Positions 24,296 through 33,381 of a stretch of DNA of 36,334 nt are shown one piece after another; the first letter of the stretch is position 1; each line of letters begins with the position of its first letter. Origin of the DNA: an uncultured Chitinophagaceae bacterium. GTDB lineage: Bacteria > Bacteroidota > Bacteroidia > Chitinophagales > Chitinophagaceae. The notes beneath the pieces are model-generated. The model was not told where the DNA came from. It saw only the letters and a list, made by a program, of their open reading frames with translations, and ran no database searches. Where the stretch lies: NCBI GenBank assembly GCA_903895845.1, contig CAITVK010000047.1:1-36334 (forward strand), given 5' to 3'. A program made the position numbers and the translations under genes.

Positions 24296-24380
24296 TGAAC
24301 TATGAAATATGAGAGTTTAAGATAGTAGTTTAAGCATATAGAATCTTTTGAAGTGACTTGATTTTTTGTATTGGGAATTA

Positions 24381-24547
24381 AGAAGCTGTTTGAATTAATT
24401 ATTTGATATTCTTTATGGAATTTAATTTTGACTGCAACTGCGTTAAATTTTTTTCCTTAGGCGTTGGACTATGGCTGCAAAATTTGCCTTGTCACAATCA
24501 AATAAATTCTCATAAATAATTCTAAACAATTAACTCAAACAGCTTCT
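24381..24547. mobile_element. MITE-like element with 24-bp terminal inverted repeats
   Basis: AGAAGCTGTTTGAATTAATT plus ATTT (24381-24404) is inverted at 24524-24547 with 22 of 24 positions matching. The 167-bp element has no ORF, and its interior contains CTGCAACTGCGTTAAATTTT and a GGACTATGGCTGCAAAATTT stretch resembling, from memory, ends of Bacteroidota insertion sequences. A clear target duplication was not found. It sits between the array partner gene and the adhesin, ending 17 bp before the adhesin ATG, and carries an outward promoter. Confidence 0.75.
24402..24430 (+). promoter_or_regulatory. Near-consensus promoter inside the MITE, facing the adhesin
   Basis: TTTG (24402-24405), exactly 17 bases, TAATTTTG (24423-24430). 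This matches the Bacteroidota -33/-7 consensus in sequence and spacing, the best match in the window. Transcription would start near 24436, about 130 bp before the adhesin start. Confidence 0.6.
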
Positions 24548-24564
24548 AACTAAAATGTACGATT

Positions 24565-27500
24565 ATGAAATTGTTTCTGACAAATCATCGTTATTGCCGT
24601 GTTCTTGTAAGAAAAAATATTACGGCATTTATTAGTATTACCGTCACAGCCCGTCCGCCATGTGGCAGTTGCAATCGCCTGGTTTTACTATTATTATTGT
24701 GTAGTAGCATCGGCGTAGGATGGGGACAAACAACCTACAACCTCGTTACCTCCACCGCAGGATTATTATCGGGAGCCAATTACCTCATCGTCAATACCAC
24801 CACCAACGGCACAGGCTATGCTTTGGGCTACCAAAATACCAGTAACCGCCCAAGTGCCACTATTACTGTCGCCTCCAACTCTATCAGCGCCACGGCTGCA
24901 ATTACTAGTGCAGATGTAACAAACCCATATCAGATAACGCTCGGCGGCACTACTGGTGCATGGACACTCTACGACGCCGTTACCCCCGGCTATTTATATG
25001 CAGCTAGCAACAGTAGTGCAATGCTTAAAAGTAATGCAGCAGTAAAAAACTGGACTATCTCCTTTCTGTCAAACGCAGCTATACTTACCTGTACCACAGG
25101 CTCATATTCATACAATACGCTTCAGTTTAATAATACGAGTAAATTATTCTCAAGTTATCAAAGTACACAGTCTAGTGTTTATTTGTATCAGGCGGCTTCG
25201 CCTAATTATTATTGGAATGGAAGTAATACAACTGCCTTTAATAACACTTGGAACACCACAGGCACGTATTGGTCTCAACCAACTGCCGCAACTACTCTAA
25301 ATGCGATTTGGCCAACAAGTGCAGGAATTTACAATGCCAACTTCAATAGTGCTGCGGCGGCAACCACCATCACTATACCTGGCACTATTGCATACACCCC
25401 AAACATTGTAAATATTGGTACAAGCAATTATACGTTTGCAACTACTGGAGCTGTAGCAGGAACTTTATCATCGCCTATTAACCTGAATGCAAATGGATTG
25501 ACGCTTGCGCCGATAAGCACTGCAAATCTTATTTTGCCCGGAGTTATCGGTGGCACAGGTACACTGGCTATCAACGGGGGCGGAACAAGTATTGCAAATG
25601 GGGGGACGCTACAGTTGCAGGGGGCAAATACGTATTCGGGTGCAACAACGGTGGGCGCTTCTGTCACCAATGCCGCCATCCTGCAACTAGATGCAGGAGG
25701 AACAATTGCTACCTCATCTTTAACTATTAACAATAACAGTCAATTATATCTCAATACATCGGGCGTCACCTATTCCAATACAGGAACACTCACATTAAAT
25801 GGTAATGGAAACAGTGCGAATTTGGGTGCAATAAAGCTTGTTAATCCATCGGTGGGAACTGTGTGGAATGGCGCAATTACGCTGGCTAGTAATTCGGGTA
25901 TTGCTGTAGCAGGTGCTACAAGTACTTTCAAGTTGGGAGGGGTGCTTTCGATAGGTGCAAATACACTAACCAAAACTGGTGTAGGCACTTTGATACTGAA
26001 TAATACCAACAATACAGGCAGTGCAGGTAGTAGCATTGCGGCAACAAGTGGGACGATTCAGTTGGGTGCAGCTAATGTTGTCCCCGATTTTACAGCAATA
26101 GCAGTGTCGGGTGCAACGTTTGATGTGAATGGGTTTGGCGAAACAATAGGTTCTGTTTCAGGCTCTGGAACAATAACCAATTCAACAGCTACACCTTCGG
26201 TTTTGACGATTGCAGCAGATAATTTAAGTCAGTCTTTTACTGGAATTATTGCAGGAGGAAGTAATCTGAGTATCATCAAAACGGGTACAGGCACACAGAC
26301 ACTTAGCGGTACACAAACCTACACAGGAGGTATGACCGTTAACAATGGTTACCTCGCTATTACTACAGAAAATAATTTGATTGGAACTACGGGAAATGTA
26401 GTCCTGAATGGGGGAGGAGTGGCAACCACTAGTGCGTTAAACATCAACAGCAGCAGGGGATATAGCTTGGGAAGCAATGGAGGCTATCTGGATGCAACCA
26501 ATGGTACAATTACACTGACTGATGCGTTAGTATTTGCAGGGGCCGCTACCAATAGTACTTTGAATGTGATGGGTGGCACCGTGCAGATGGCTTCCAGCAA
26601 TAGAATACCAATTAGCGGTTCGGGTATGGCGTTGAATATGAATAATACTGCCAATGCAATACTAGATATTGCTGGAACCAATCAAACATTTGCTGCATTA
26701 AGTGGGGGAGGCGTTGCAGGTGGAAATGTCATTAATTCAACCGGAACGGCTACGCTCACTGTAGGAAATACAACGGGAAATGCCTCGTCTACATTTGCAG
26801 GAATCATAGGAGGAGGTAGTATTAATCTGGTGAAACAAGCTTCAGGCACGTTGACCCTTTCTGGGGTAAATACATTTACAGGAACAACAACCATTAATGC
26901 AGGGACACTTGCCATAACCGGAAGCCTGTCAACAGGAGATGCAGTAACTATTGCTGCTGGAGGAACACTGGCTGGTACAGGAACAGTGGCAGGAAGTGTA
27001 GCAGTTTATGGGGCCATCAGCCCTAATGCAGTTGGTACAATAGGAACATTAACCACAGGGAATCTTACACTTGAGCCCAGCGGCTTTTGCACGATTGATA
27101 TAAACAATGTTACGGGTGTTAGCGGAACAAACTGGGATAAAATAGTAATGGGAGCATTAACGAATAGTGCAACAGCTGCGTCTAAGTTTACTATTGCCGT
27201 CAACGGAACAATTGCAGGATTCGACATTAACACTATGTCCAGTTGGATTGTAGGAACCTATACTGGCACAGCTCCATCAACAGACAATATTCTCTTCACT
27301 ACAAGTGGTACAACTGCGGGATTAGCTGTATATTTTTCGGTGTCATTTACAGGGAACAATATTACCCTTGTATATACGCCTAGCTACTGCGCCACACCAA
27401 CTGCACAAGCAACCAATCTGATAGCTGGAACGGCTACAAGTCTAAGCGTTCCTGTCTCCTTCACAGGGGCAACAAGTAATCCTGACGGCTATCTGGTAAT

Positions 27501-30500
27501 TCGGACGAATACCAATATACCTCCCTCAAATCCTGTAGATGCCAGTTCTTATGTTGTTGGGACGACTGCTCTAGGTGGCTTTGTAGAGTCTGCCAGTAAT
27601 TTAACTTTTTTTACTTCTTCCGGATTATCTCCCAACACTTCTTATTGGTATTGGGTATTCTCTTTTAATAATACAAACTGTTTGGGAGGGCCCAAATACT
27701 GCACAACGACTCCTTTGATGGGAACTGTAACGACTGCTACTCCAACTATTTTGGTTAGTCAGTTGGCATTGAATGGACTGAATTATAACGTTGGAAGTGG
27801 ACCATCGGGCAGTCAGGTTTATAATCTAAGTGCTAGTAATCTGTCAACCGCAAGCGGAAATATTACAATCACTGGGACTACTGATTATGAAGTATCAAAA
27901 GACAATAGCTCCTTTAGTGCATCTCAGACAGTTTTATTTGCAGGTTATTCGTTGGCATCAACACCTGTTTATGTCAGGTTGAAAACAGGACTTGCACAAG
28001 GAAGTTATCTTGGAGAAACAATTGCCAACAGTGGGGGCGGTGCAGCTACTGTAAACGTTACTAGCAATGGTACTGTGAGTTCGGCACAAGCAGGAATAGC
28101 TTTAGGGCAATGGGATATGAGTAATCTTTCGGGTACAATAGACACGCCATTTTTAACTACAAGCCCGTCACCAGCAGGTGTTATTATCAGTGGGCTGACA
28201 AGAGGAAATAATGTAGGAACGTCCGCAGGTATATTTAGAGGATGGGGAGGAATAGGTTGGTCAACCAATACAACAGATCCAGGGGTAGCCACTGGAGTTA
28301 ACGTCTATTTTACCGTACAAGTTGCAACAGGTTATGTGGCTTCTATTAGTAGTATTCCACAATTTAGTTACCGACGTTCTGCTACAGGGCCATCAACGGG
28401 TTCTTTGTATTACCAGATTAATACAGGAACTTATGCTTTAGTTGGTACAAGTGGGTCGCTGAGTTTTTCGAGTTCAAGTTCTAGTGGAGCCAATATACTT
28501 CCGATTGATTTAAGTGGAATAGTAGCTTTACAAAACCTCCCAGGGGGTACTATTGTAACATTTATGATTGTCCCCTTTAATGCGTATAGTGGAGCAGGTT
28601 CCTGGTATATATATGATCAGGCAGGTAGTACTGCGAGTGATTTTACATTGTATGGCACAACAGGCGGTTTCCCAGTGATGACAAGTGCTGTTGCTGCCAA
28701 TTCTATTTTTGGAACGGCAACAAGCTTTAGCTTAACAGCAAGCAATAGCCCTTCTAGCTTTAGTGCAAGCGGATTGCCTACAGGAATGGCACTTAACATA
28801 GCTACAGGTGTGATATCAATACTTTCTACTACTGCCATTGGAAGTTATTCCATCACTACCAGTGCTACAAATAGTTACGGTACGTCTTCAACTACTAGTT
28901 TAACATATACTGTAAATGCCAATATTAGTAATTGGGTAGGGACTACGGCCGATTATAATACAGCTTCCAATTGGGCAGATAATGTAGTGCCCGCTTCTGG
29001 TGCAGCGATTGCAATTCCATCAGGAGTGAATTATTCCCCTGTCTTGGGTACGAATGCGATTGTGGGCAATTTGGAAATTGGAGCTGGAACAGTTCTGGAT
29101 TTGAATGGACAAACTTTGACCATTAATGGCGTAGTTTCTGGAAGTGGGACTATAACAAGCAATGAATCATCTGATATTATTCTTACAGGTGCGGCAGGTA
29201 CATTGTATTTTACATCAGCGAGTAATTCATTGAAGAATCTTACTCTTAATACAAATGCAACTGCTACTCTTGGGACACAATTAAATATAGTGGGAGGTTT
29301 TGTGCCAGGTACCGTTTCAATCGAAAGCGGTGCAACTTTAAATACAGGGAATAATCTAGTTATTAAATCAGACTTAAATGGAACAGGAAGGGTTGCACAA
29401 GTAGTTGGAAATATTACAGGTAATGTGACCATGGAAAGGTATATCACAGCTAAAGCCGCGAGAAAATATAGTTACATCGGTAGTTCCGTTGTATCGAGTG
29501 TAAGAAACAGTTGGCAACAGCAAATATATATTTCAGGCACTGGTTCGGGTGGTGTCCCTTGTGGATTAACCAGTGGGGATGGTGGGAGTACGGATAAATA
29601 CAACAGTAATGGCTTTGATGCAACTCAAAATAGTTCGCCTAGTATGTACACCTATAGCCCTGCGCTTATAAATGGGAGCAGATATGTAGGAATTGCGAAT
29701 ACAGAATTAACGAATCTTTCTCCAGGAACTGGTTATATATTGAATATTAGAGGGAATAGAAATAGTACTACTGTTTCTTGTGCCAACCAATTAGAAACTG
29801 GTAGTCCCACTGCTCCTGAAGAAGTAATTTTGAGTGCGACAGGTTCAGTAACTACAGGTGATGTGTCCGTTGCTTTAAATGACCTTGCCATTCATAAGTA
29901 CACTTTGTTGGCTAATCCATATCCTAGTCAGATAAGTTATGCTGCTTTTCAAGCTAGCAATGCTAATATTAATAATAAAATGTGGACATATAGTCCTTTT
30001 GGAAACGGTAACTACAGTACTTATTCTGCTGGTGTAATTGCAAACGGGGCTATTGGCTATGATAATACAAATGGAGACTACATTGCCAGTGGAGAGGCTT
30101 TCTTTGTACAAGCGAATACAAATGGGACTGTTCAATTTCATGAAACCGACAAGATAAACAGTACGCTCCCTAATACTCAATACTTCGGCGTAGTTAATAC
30201 TTCATTAGTTAGGATTGGATTGAGGAATAGTTCAAACAATCTTTTGGATGAGGTTGTGGTGCGGTTTAATAATCAGGGAACAAGTATGTATAGTGCTGCA
30301 TGGGATGCCGAATCATTAAGTTCGGCCAGTCAATCCCTATCCATTATCAAACAAGGAAAGGCGTTGGCAATTGCTACATTTCCCGATTCAATCACTTCAG
30401 ATACAATACAGTTAAATGTAGGCAGTAATGTTACAGGTTCGTATCAATTATCCTTTAGCGATTTTGATGATCTTGGAACAGTTGCGTTAACAGATAGATT

Positions 30501-31158
30501 CTTGAATACAAATCAGAATGTGCGAAGCAATACTAGTTACAATTTTAATGTTACAAGTGACAGTGCAAGCAAAGGAAGAAATAGATTTTATGCAGTTATT
30601 AGTGGAATCAGACCTTTGCCAGTGAACTTTAGCAATATTTCAATAATTCAGGATGGTAAGAGTGTAAATGTGAACTGGCATATATCAAACGAAGCAAATA
30701 TTGAAAGCTATGTGGTAGAGAAAAGTAATAATGGCAATTCATTAGTAGTGGTTGGTAGGATAAAGTCTATTGGGATAGGCAATTATACAGTAGTGGATGC
30801 AAATATCCCCACCAACATAAGCAAGCTTTACTATAGGATTAAAGCAATTGGTACTGATGGTACATGTATATATAGCCCAATTGCAATGCTTCAATTGAAG
30901 CCTGCTGATTGTTTGTTAACTATTTATCCAAATCCTGTTAAAGAGGAACTGAAGTTTGTGTATAGTAGTTCAGAATTACCGATAATTACGCTATGGATAA
31001 CTTCTGCCATGGGTGTAGAGATGATGCGGGTTGATCATCTGGAAGTTAAAGGCAATAGGGTATCTGTAAATATTGAAGGTTTAGCAAAGGGCGTTTATAT
31101 CCTCGAGGTGTTGGATAAAAGCGGCAATAAGCTACGCAAGAAATTTATTAAAGCGTAA
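24565..31158 (+). CDS. Giant T9SS-exported repeat adhesin (autotransporter-associated beta-strand repeats)
   Basis: 2197 residues, probably secreted by type IX secretion. A long basic N-terminus leads into LVLLLLLCSSIGVGWGQ, a signal peptide with an unusually long n-region. Residues ~300-900 hold repeated beta-helix motifs of the autotransporter-associated repeat type (GTGTLILNN near 470, GTQTLSGTQTYTGG near 573, GTLTLSGVNTFTGTTT near 762). Then come an FN3-like part (~940-1055), a TTDYEVSKDNSSFS beta domain (~1068-1170), a putative Ig segment GLPTGMALNIATGVIS (~1400), a second beta-rich part starting NWVGTTADYNTASNW (~1455), and a type A sorting domain from LTIYPNPVKEE (~2117) to the end. 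Role: surface adhesion or matrix. It is probably driven by the MITE-borne promoter. Strongly Thr/Ser/Asn/Gly-rich. Confidence 0.9.
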   Translation: MKLFLTNHRYCRVLVRKNITAFISITVTARPPCGSCNRLVLLLLLCSSIGVGWGQTTYNLVTSTAGLLSGANYLIVNTTTNGTGYALGYQNTSNRPSATITVASNSISATAAITSADVTNPYQITLGGTTGAWTLYDAVTPGYLYAASNSSAMLKSNAAVKNWTISFLSNAAILTCTTGSYSYNTLQFNNTSKLFSSYQSTQSSVYLYQAASPNYYWNGSNTTAFNNTWNTTGTYWSQPTAATTLNAIWPTSAGIYNANFNSAAAATTITIPGTIAYTPNIVNIGTSNYTFATTGAVAGTLSSPINLNANGLTLAPISTANLILPGVIGGTGTLAINGGGTSIANGGTLQLQGANTYSGATTVGASVTNAAILQLDAGGTIATSSLTINNNSQLYLNTSGVTYSNTGTLTLNGNGNSANLGAIKLVNPSVGTVWNGAITLASNSGIAVAGATSTFKLGGVLSIGANTLTKTGVGTLILNNTNNTGSAGSSIAATSGTIQLGAANVVPDFTAIAVSGATFDVNGFGETIGSVSGSGTITNSTATPSVLTIAADNLSQSFTGIIAGGSNLSIIKTGTGTQTLSGTQTYTGGMTVNNGYLAITTENNLIGTTGNVVLNGGGVATTSALNINSSRGYSLGSNGGYLDATNGTITLTDALVFAGAATNSTLNVMGGTVQMASSNRIPISGSGMALNMNNTANAILDIAGTNQTFAALSGGGVAGGNVINSTGTATLTVGNTTGNASSTFAGIIGGGSINLVKQASGTLTLSGVNTFTGTTTINAGTLAITGSLSTGDAVTIAAGGTLAGTGTVAGSVAVYGAISPNAVGTIGTLTTGNLTLEPSGFCTIDINNVTGVSGTNWDKIVMGALTNSATAASKFTIAVNGTIAGFDINTMSSWIVGTYTGTAPSTDNILFTTSGTTAGLAVYFSVSFTGNNITLVYTPSYCATPTAQATNLIAGTATSLSVPVSFTGATSNPDGYLVIRTNTNIPPSNPVDASSYVVGTTALGGFVESASNLTFFTSSGLSPNTSYWYWVFSFNNTNCLGGPKYCTTTPLMGTVTTATPTILVSQLALNGLNYNVGSGPSGSQVYNLSASNLSTASGNITITGTTDYEVSKDNSSFSASQTVLFAGYSLASTPVYVRLKTGLAQGSYLGETIANSGGGAATVNVTSNGTVSSAQAGIALGQWDMSNLSGTIDTPFLTTSPSPAGVIISGLTRGNNVGTSAGIFRGWGGIGWSTNTTDPGVATGVNVYFTVQVATGYVASISSIPQFSYRRSATGPSTGSLYYQINTGTYALVGTSGSLSFSSSSSSGANILPIDLSGIVALQNLPGGTIVTFMIVPFNAYSGAGSWYIYDQAGSTASDFTLYGTTGGFPVMTSAVAANSIFGTATSFSLTASNSPSSFSASGLPTGMALNIATGVISILSTTAIGSYSITTSATNSYGTSSTTSLTYTVNANISNWVGTTADYNTASNWADNVVPASGAAIAIPSGVNYSPVLGTNAIVGNLEIGAGTVLDLNGQTLTINGVVSGSGTITSNESSDIILTGAAGTLYFTSASNSLKNLTLNTNATATLGTQLNIVGGFVPGTVSIESGATLNTGNNLVIKSDLNGTGRVAQVVGNITGNVTMERYITAKAARKYSYIGSSVVSSVRNSWQQQIYISGTGSGGVPCGLTSGDGGSTDKYNSNGFDATQNSSPSMYTYSPALINGSRYVGIANTELTNLSPGTGYILNIRGNRNSTTVSCANQLETGSPTAPEEVILSATGSVTTGDVSVALNDLAIHKYTLLANPYPSQISYAAFQASNANINNKMWTYSPFGNGNYSTYSAGVIANGAIGYDNTNGDYIASGEAFFVQANTNGTVQFHETDKINSTLPNTQYFGVVNTSLVRIGLRNSSNNLLDEVVVRFNNQGTSMYSAAWDAESLSSASQSLSIIKQGKALAIATFPDSITSDTIQLNVGSNVTGSYQLSFSDFDDLGTVALTDRFLNTNQNVRSNTSYNFNVTSDSASKGRNRFYAVISGIRPLPVNFSNISIIQDGKSVNVNWHISNEANIESYVVEKSNNGNSLVVVGRIKSIGIGNYTVVDANIPTNISKLYYRIKAIGTDGTCIYSPIAMLQLKPADCLLTIYPNPVKEELKFVYSSSELPIITLWITSAMGVEMMRVDHLEVKGNRVSVNIEGLAKGVYILEVLDKSGNKLRKKFIKA

Positions 31159-31161
31159 GCA

Positions 31162-31644
31162 TTATGCTAGCTTAATCACCTCTAACGTGTCATTGCAGTC
31201 TGCTAATAACTCAGAGATGTTCTTTTCTATTGTAGGATGAAGTAGAAGGGGTGCTACTTCTGCTAAAGGCAACAAAGCAAAGCGTCTTTCGTGCAGAAAG
31301 GGGTGCGGTAATGTAAGTAGGGGGGTATTTAATATGACAGATTCAATTAAAAGAATATCTAGATCAATAATTCTTGGGCCGTATTTGATCAGTCTCTTAC
31401 GGCCTATCTTTTCTTCGATGTTCAATAGAGACTGCATCAATGTGTCTGGAGTCAGATCAGTTTGTAAAACAACTACTTGATTATAAAAAGATGGCTGTTC
31501 GGTGATGCCCCAAGCGGCTGTTTCGTAGATGCTCGATTGGTTTGTGATAAAGCCGCATTCCACAGCTATTAATTGTTTTGCCTGTTCGAGATAAGACAAT
31601 CTATCTCCCAAATTACTGCCCAAAAGAAGATACGCTGTCTGCAT
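31162..31644 (-). CDS. folK: 6-hydroxymethyl-7,8-dihydropterin pyrophosphokinase
   Basis: 160 residues, transfers pyrophosphate from ATP to 6-hydroxymethyl-7,8-dihydropterin in folate synthesis. Landmarks: YLLLGSNLGDR at the N-terminus, ETAAWGITEQPSFYNQVV for pterin binding, and GPRIIDLDILLIE, the family signature with the two metal-binding Asp, followed by LPHPFLHERRFAL. Length is typical. It is convergent with the adhesin (4 bp apart) and divergent from the ABC permease gene. Confidence 0.96.
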   Translation of the reverse strand: MQTAYLLLGSNLGDRLSYLEQAKQLIAVECGFITNQSSIYETAAWGITEQPSFYNQVVVLQTDLTPDTLMQSLLNIEEKIGRKRLIKYGPRIIDLDILLIESVILNTPLLTLPHPFLHERRFALLPLAEVAPLLLHPTIEKNISELLADCNDTLEVIKLA

Positions 31645-31714
31645 AAGCGGTCAAAACTAGTAGATTTTTATCGGTTGGTTCAATCTTTCTCGATACAATA
31701 TTGTTACATTCAAA

Positions 31715-31722
31715 TAGATTTG
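31715..31722 (+). promoter_or_regulatory. TAnnTTTG -7 element for the ABC permease gene
   Basis: TAGATTTG followed by CAG, in the folK/permease divergent gap, 16 bp before the permease ATG. It matches the Bacteroidota -7 box. The -33 partner is not clear. Confidence 0.45.
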
Positions 31723-31738
31723 CAGCATAACAGTATTT

Positions 31739-32875
31739 ATGGTAAAAAAATATAGTCAGTCGAGGGCATTAGGGGCAATTACAAAAGCAAGTTTCCTTGC
31801 GAGTCTCAAAAATCCACAATCATTTGTTTTCAGTTTAATCTTCCCATTGGTATTTGTTTTCATTTTCGGCGCATTCAGTGGGGGGAGTTTTACAAAATAT
31901 ACGCTAGCATTGTCTCCTAATTGCGATACAAGTAATGTTCTTTACAAAACTGTCTCTTCGCTTCCTTTTATCGTTATAAAACCGTTTGCTGATACTGCGG
32001 AAATGCGTAAGGAGTTGGAAAAGGGAAAGCTGACGGGAATATTAGAAATTCAAAAAATGTATTGGGATATAGGAAGACCTGAAGGTCCTGAAAAGAATTT
32101 CCCTCCACATTTCAATCTTACAATTAAATCTACATCGGCTAGTAGTTTGGAATTAAACCAGCTAATTCCCCTTTTGGAAAATGTATCAAATAGGCTAGAA
32201 AGAAAAATAAAAGGCAAAGATGAAGAGGGCTACGTCACCATCAAGCAAGACATCTACAACGTCAGGGAGTATAAAACAATAGATTTTGTATTGCCGGGTC
32301 AGATAGGCTTCTCCTTATTGTTCTCTACACTCTTTGGTATCGCATTTACCTTCTTTAACCTAAGAGAACAACTGGTTTTGAAGCGGTTTTATGCTACTCC
32401 CGTCAACAGATTAAACATATTATTAGGCATTGGATTCAGCAGGATCTTCTTTCAGTTAATAAATGTATTGGTACTGATAACTGTTGGGCATTTCTGCATC
32501 AACTTCACGCTGGCACACGGATTTATCACGTTTATAGAGATGGTTTCATTGAGTATTTTATTTTTATTAATGCTGATGGGGGTAGGACTTATCTTCTCTA
32601 GCATAGTAAAAAATGACACAATGATTCCATTGCTGATAAATATCTTTAGTTTACCACAAATGTTGTTGTCGGGCACCTTCTTTTCCATCACAGTATTCCC
32701 AGAATGGCTGCAAACCTGTTGTAAAATACTCCCTTTAACGCATTTTAACCTCGCTATGCGTAAGATTTCTTTCGAAGGTGCCAGTATATTCGAGTGTTGG
32801 CAGAACATTGGGGCTTTAGGTTTATGGACAGTCTTCATTTACTTCATTGTCTGGAAAGTATTTAAGTGGGAATAA
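31739..32875 (+). CDS. ABC-2 type transporter permease
   Basis: 378 residues. One N-terminal transmembrane helix (FSLIFPLVFVFIFGAF, ~31-46), a large extracytoplasmic domain, then about five helices from ~190 on (IGFSLLFSTLFGIAFTFF; INVLVLITVGHFCINF; VSLSILFLLMLMGVGLIF; LPQMLLSGTFFSITVFPEWL; LWTVFIYFIVWKVFKW). This is the ABC-2 / DrrB-like layout for drug or polymer export. No ATPase partner gene is next to it, so the ATPase must be encoded elsewhere. It is followed 8 bp later by an SRPBCC-domain gene, probably in the same operon. Confidence 0.85.
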   Translation: MVKKYSQSRALGAITKASFLASLKNPQSFVFSLIFPLVFVFIFGAFSGGSFTKYTLALSPNCDTSNVLYKTVSSLPFIVIKPFADTAEMRKELEKGKLTGILEIQKMYWDIGRPEGPEKNFPPHFNLTIKSTSASSLELNQLIPLLENVSNRLERKIKGKDEEGYVTIKQDIYNVREYKTIDFVLPGQIGFSLLFSTLFGIAFTFFNLREQLVLKRFYATPVNRLNILLGIGFSRIFFQLINVLVLITVGHFCINFTLAHGFITFIEMVSLSILFLLMLMGVGLIFSSIVKNDTMIPLLINIFSLPQMLLSGTFFSITVFPEWLQTCCKILPLTHFNLAMRKISFEGASIFECWQNIGALGLWTVFIYFIVWKVFKWE

Positions 32876-32883
32876 ATAATTTT

Positions 32884-33381
32884 ATGAAATATATCAAGCT
32901 TTTTCTGGTCAGTTTTGCTATTTTATTCCTTGTTATTACTTGTCTTGGTTTGTTGTTTCCATCAACGGTGGTTGTATCGCGCGCTGTAGATATAACCGCT
33001 TCAAAAGACTCTATTTATCTTTTCGTAAAGGACATCAATGGATGGAAAAAATGGATTGATGGCGTGTCGGAGAGCAATTTAACAATAGAAAGTCCGTTTG
33101 TTGCTAAGTTGGGTAATACGTTAGTGACTATCAGCCCATCAAAAGCAACTGATTCTGTTATCAATGCGGAGTGGCAATCACGGAATGGGGAAAAGCAGGA
33201 GAGCAGACTGGAACTTTATCAGCAGAAAGGACAATTTACGGCTGTTGTTCACTGGGAATTTGTGCAACATATTGGCTGGTTGCCTTGGGAACGCTTTTCT
33301 TCGATGATGAATGATAAGATAATGGGGACAATGATGGAGAAAAACCTCAATAACCTGAAGGTTGCGGTGGAAAGTCATTAA
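32884..33381 (+). CDS. Membrane-anchored SRPBCC (polyketide cyclase-like) protein
   Basis: About 165 residues. I prefer the ATG at 32884 (MKYIKLFLVSFAILFL), which gives a good N-terminal anchor, over a GTG at 32866 that would overlap the permease gene. After the anchor comes an SRPBCC/START-like domain: ASKDSIYLFVKDINGWKKWI with the usual W..W opening, VINAEWQSRNGEKQESRLEL, and a C-terminal helix MMNDKIMGTMMEKNLNNLK. Such domains bind hydrophobic ligands. It ends overlapping anmK (convergent) by 4 bp. Confidence 0.8.
   Translation: MKYIKLFLVSFAILFLVITCLGLLFPSTVVVSRAVDITASKDSIYLFVKDINGWKKWIDGVSESNLTIESPFVAKLGNTLVTISPSKATDSVINAEWQSRNGEKQESRLELYQQKGQFTAVVHWEFVQHIGWLPWERFSSMMNDKIMGTMMEKNLNNLKVAVESH

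Noticed and set aside
25428-29447. Many long minus-strand frames opposite the adhesin
   Set aside because: Antisense shadows of a Thr/Ala/Gly-rich repeat protein; Val/Pro-rich composition is the complement of those codons.
31140-31165. TAAGC...GCTTA dyad as a bidirectional terminator between adhesin and folK
   Set aside because: Stem is only five bases, overlaps both gene ends and has no T-run.
32866-32883. GTG start for the SRPBCC protein
   Set aside because: It would overlap the permease gene and put a polar MGINNF ahead of a good anchor; ATG at 32884 gives a cleaner start.
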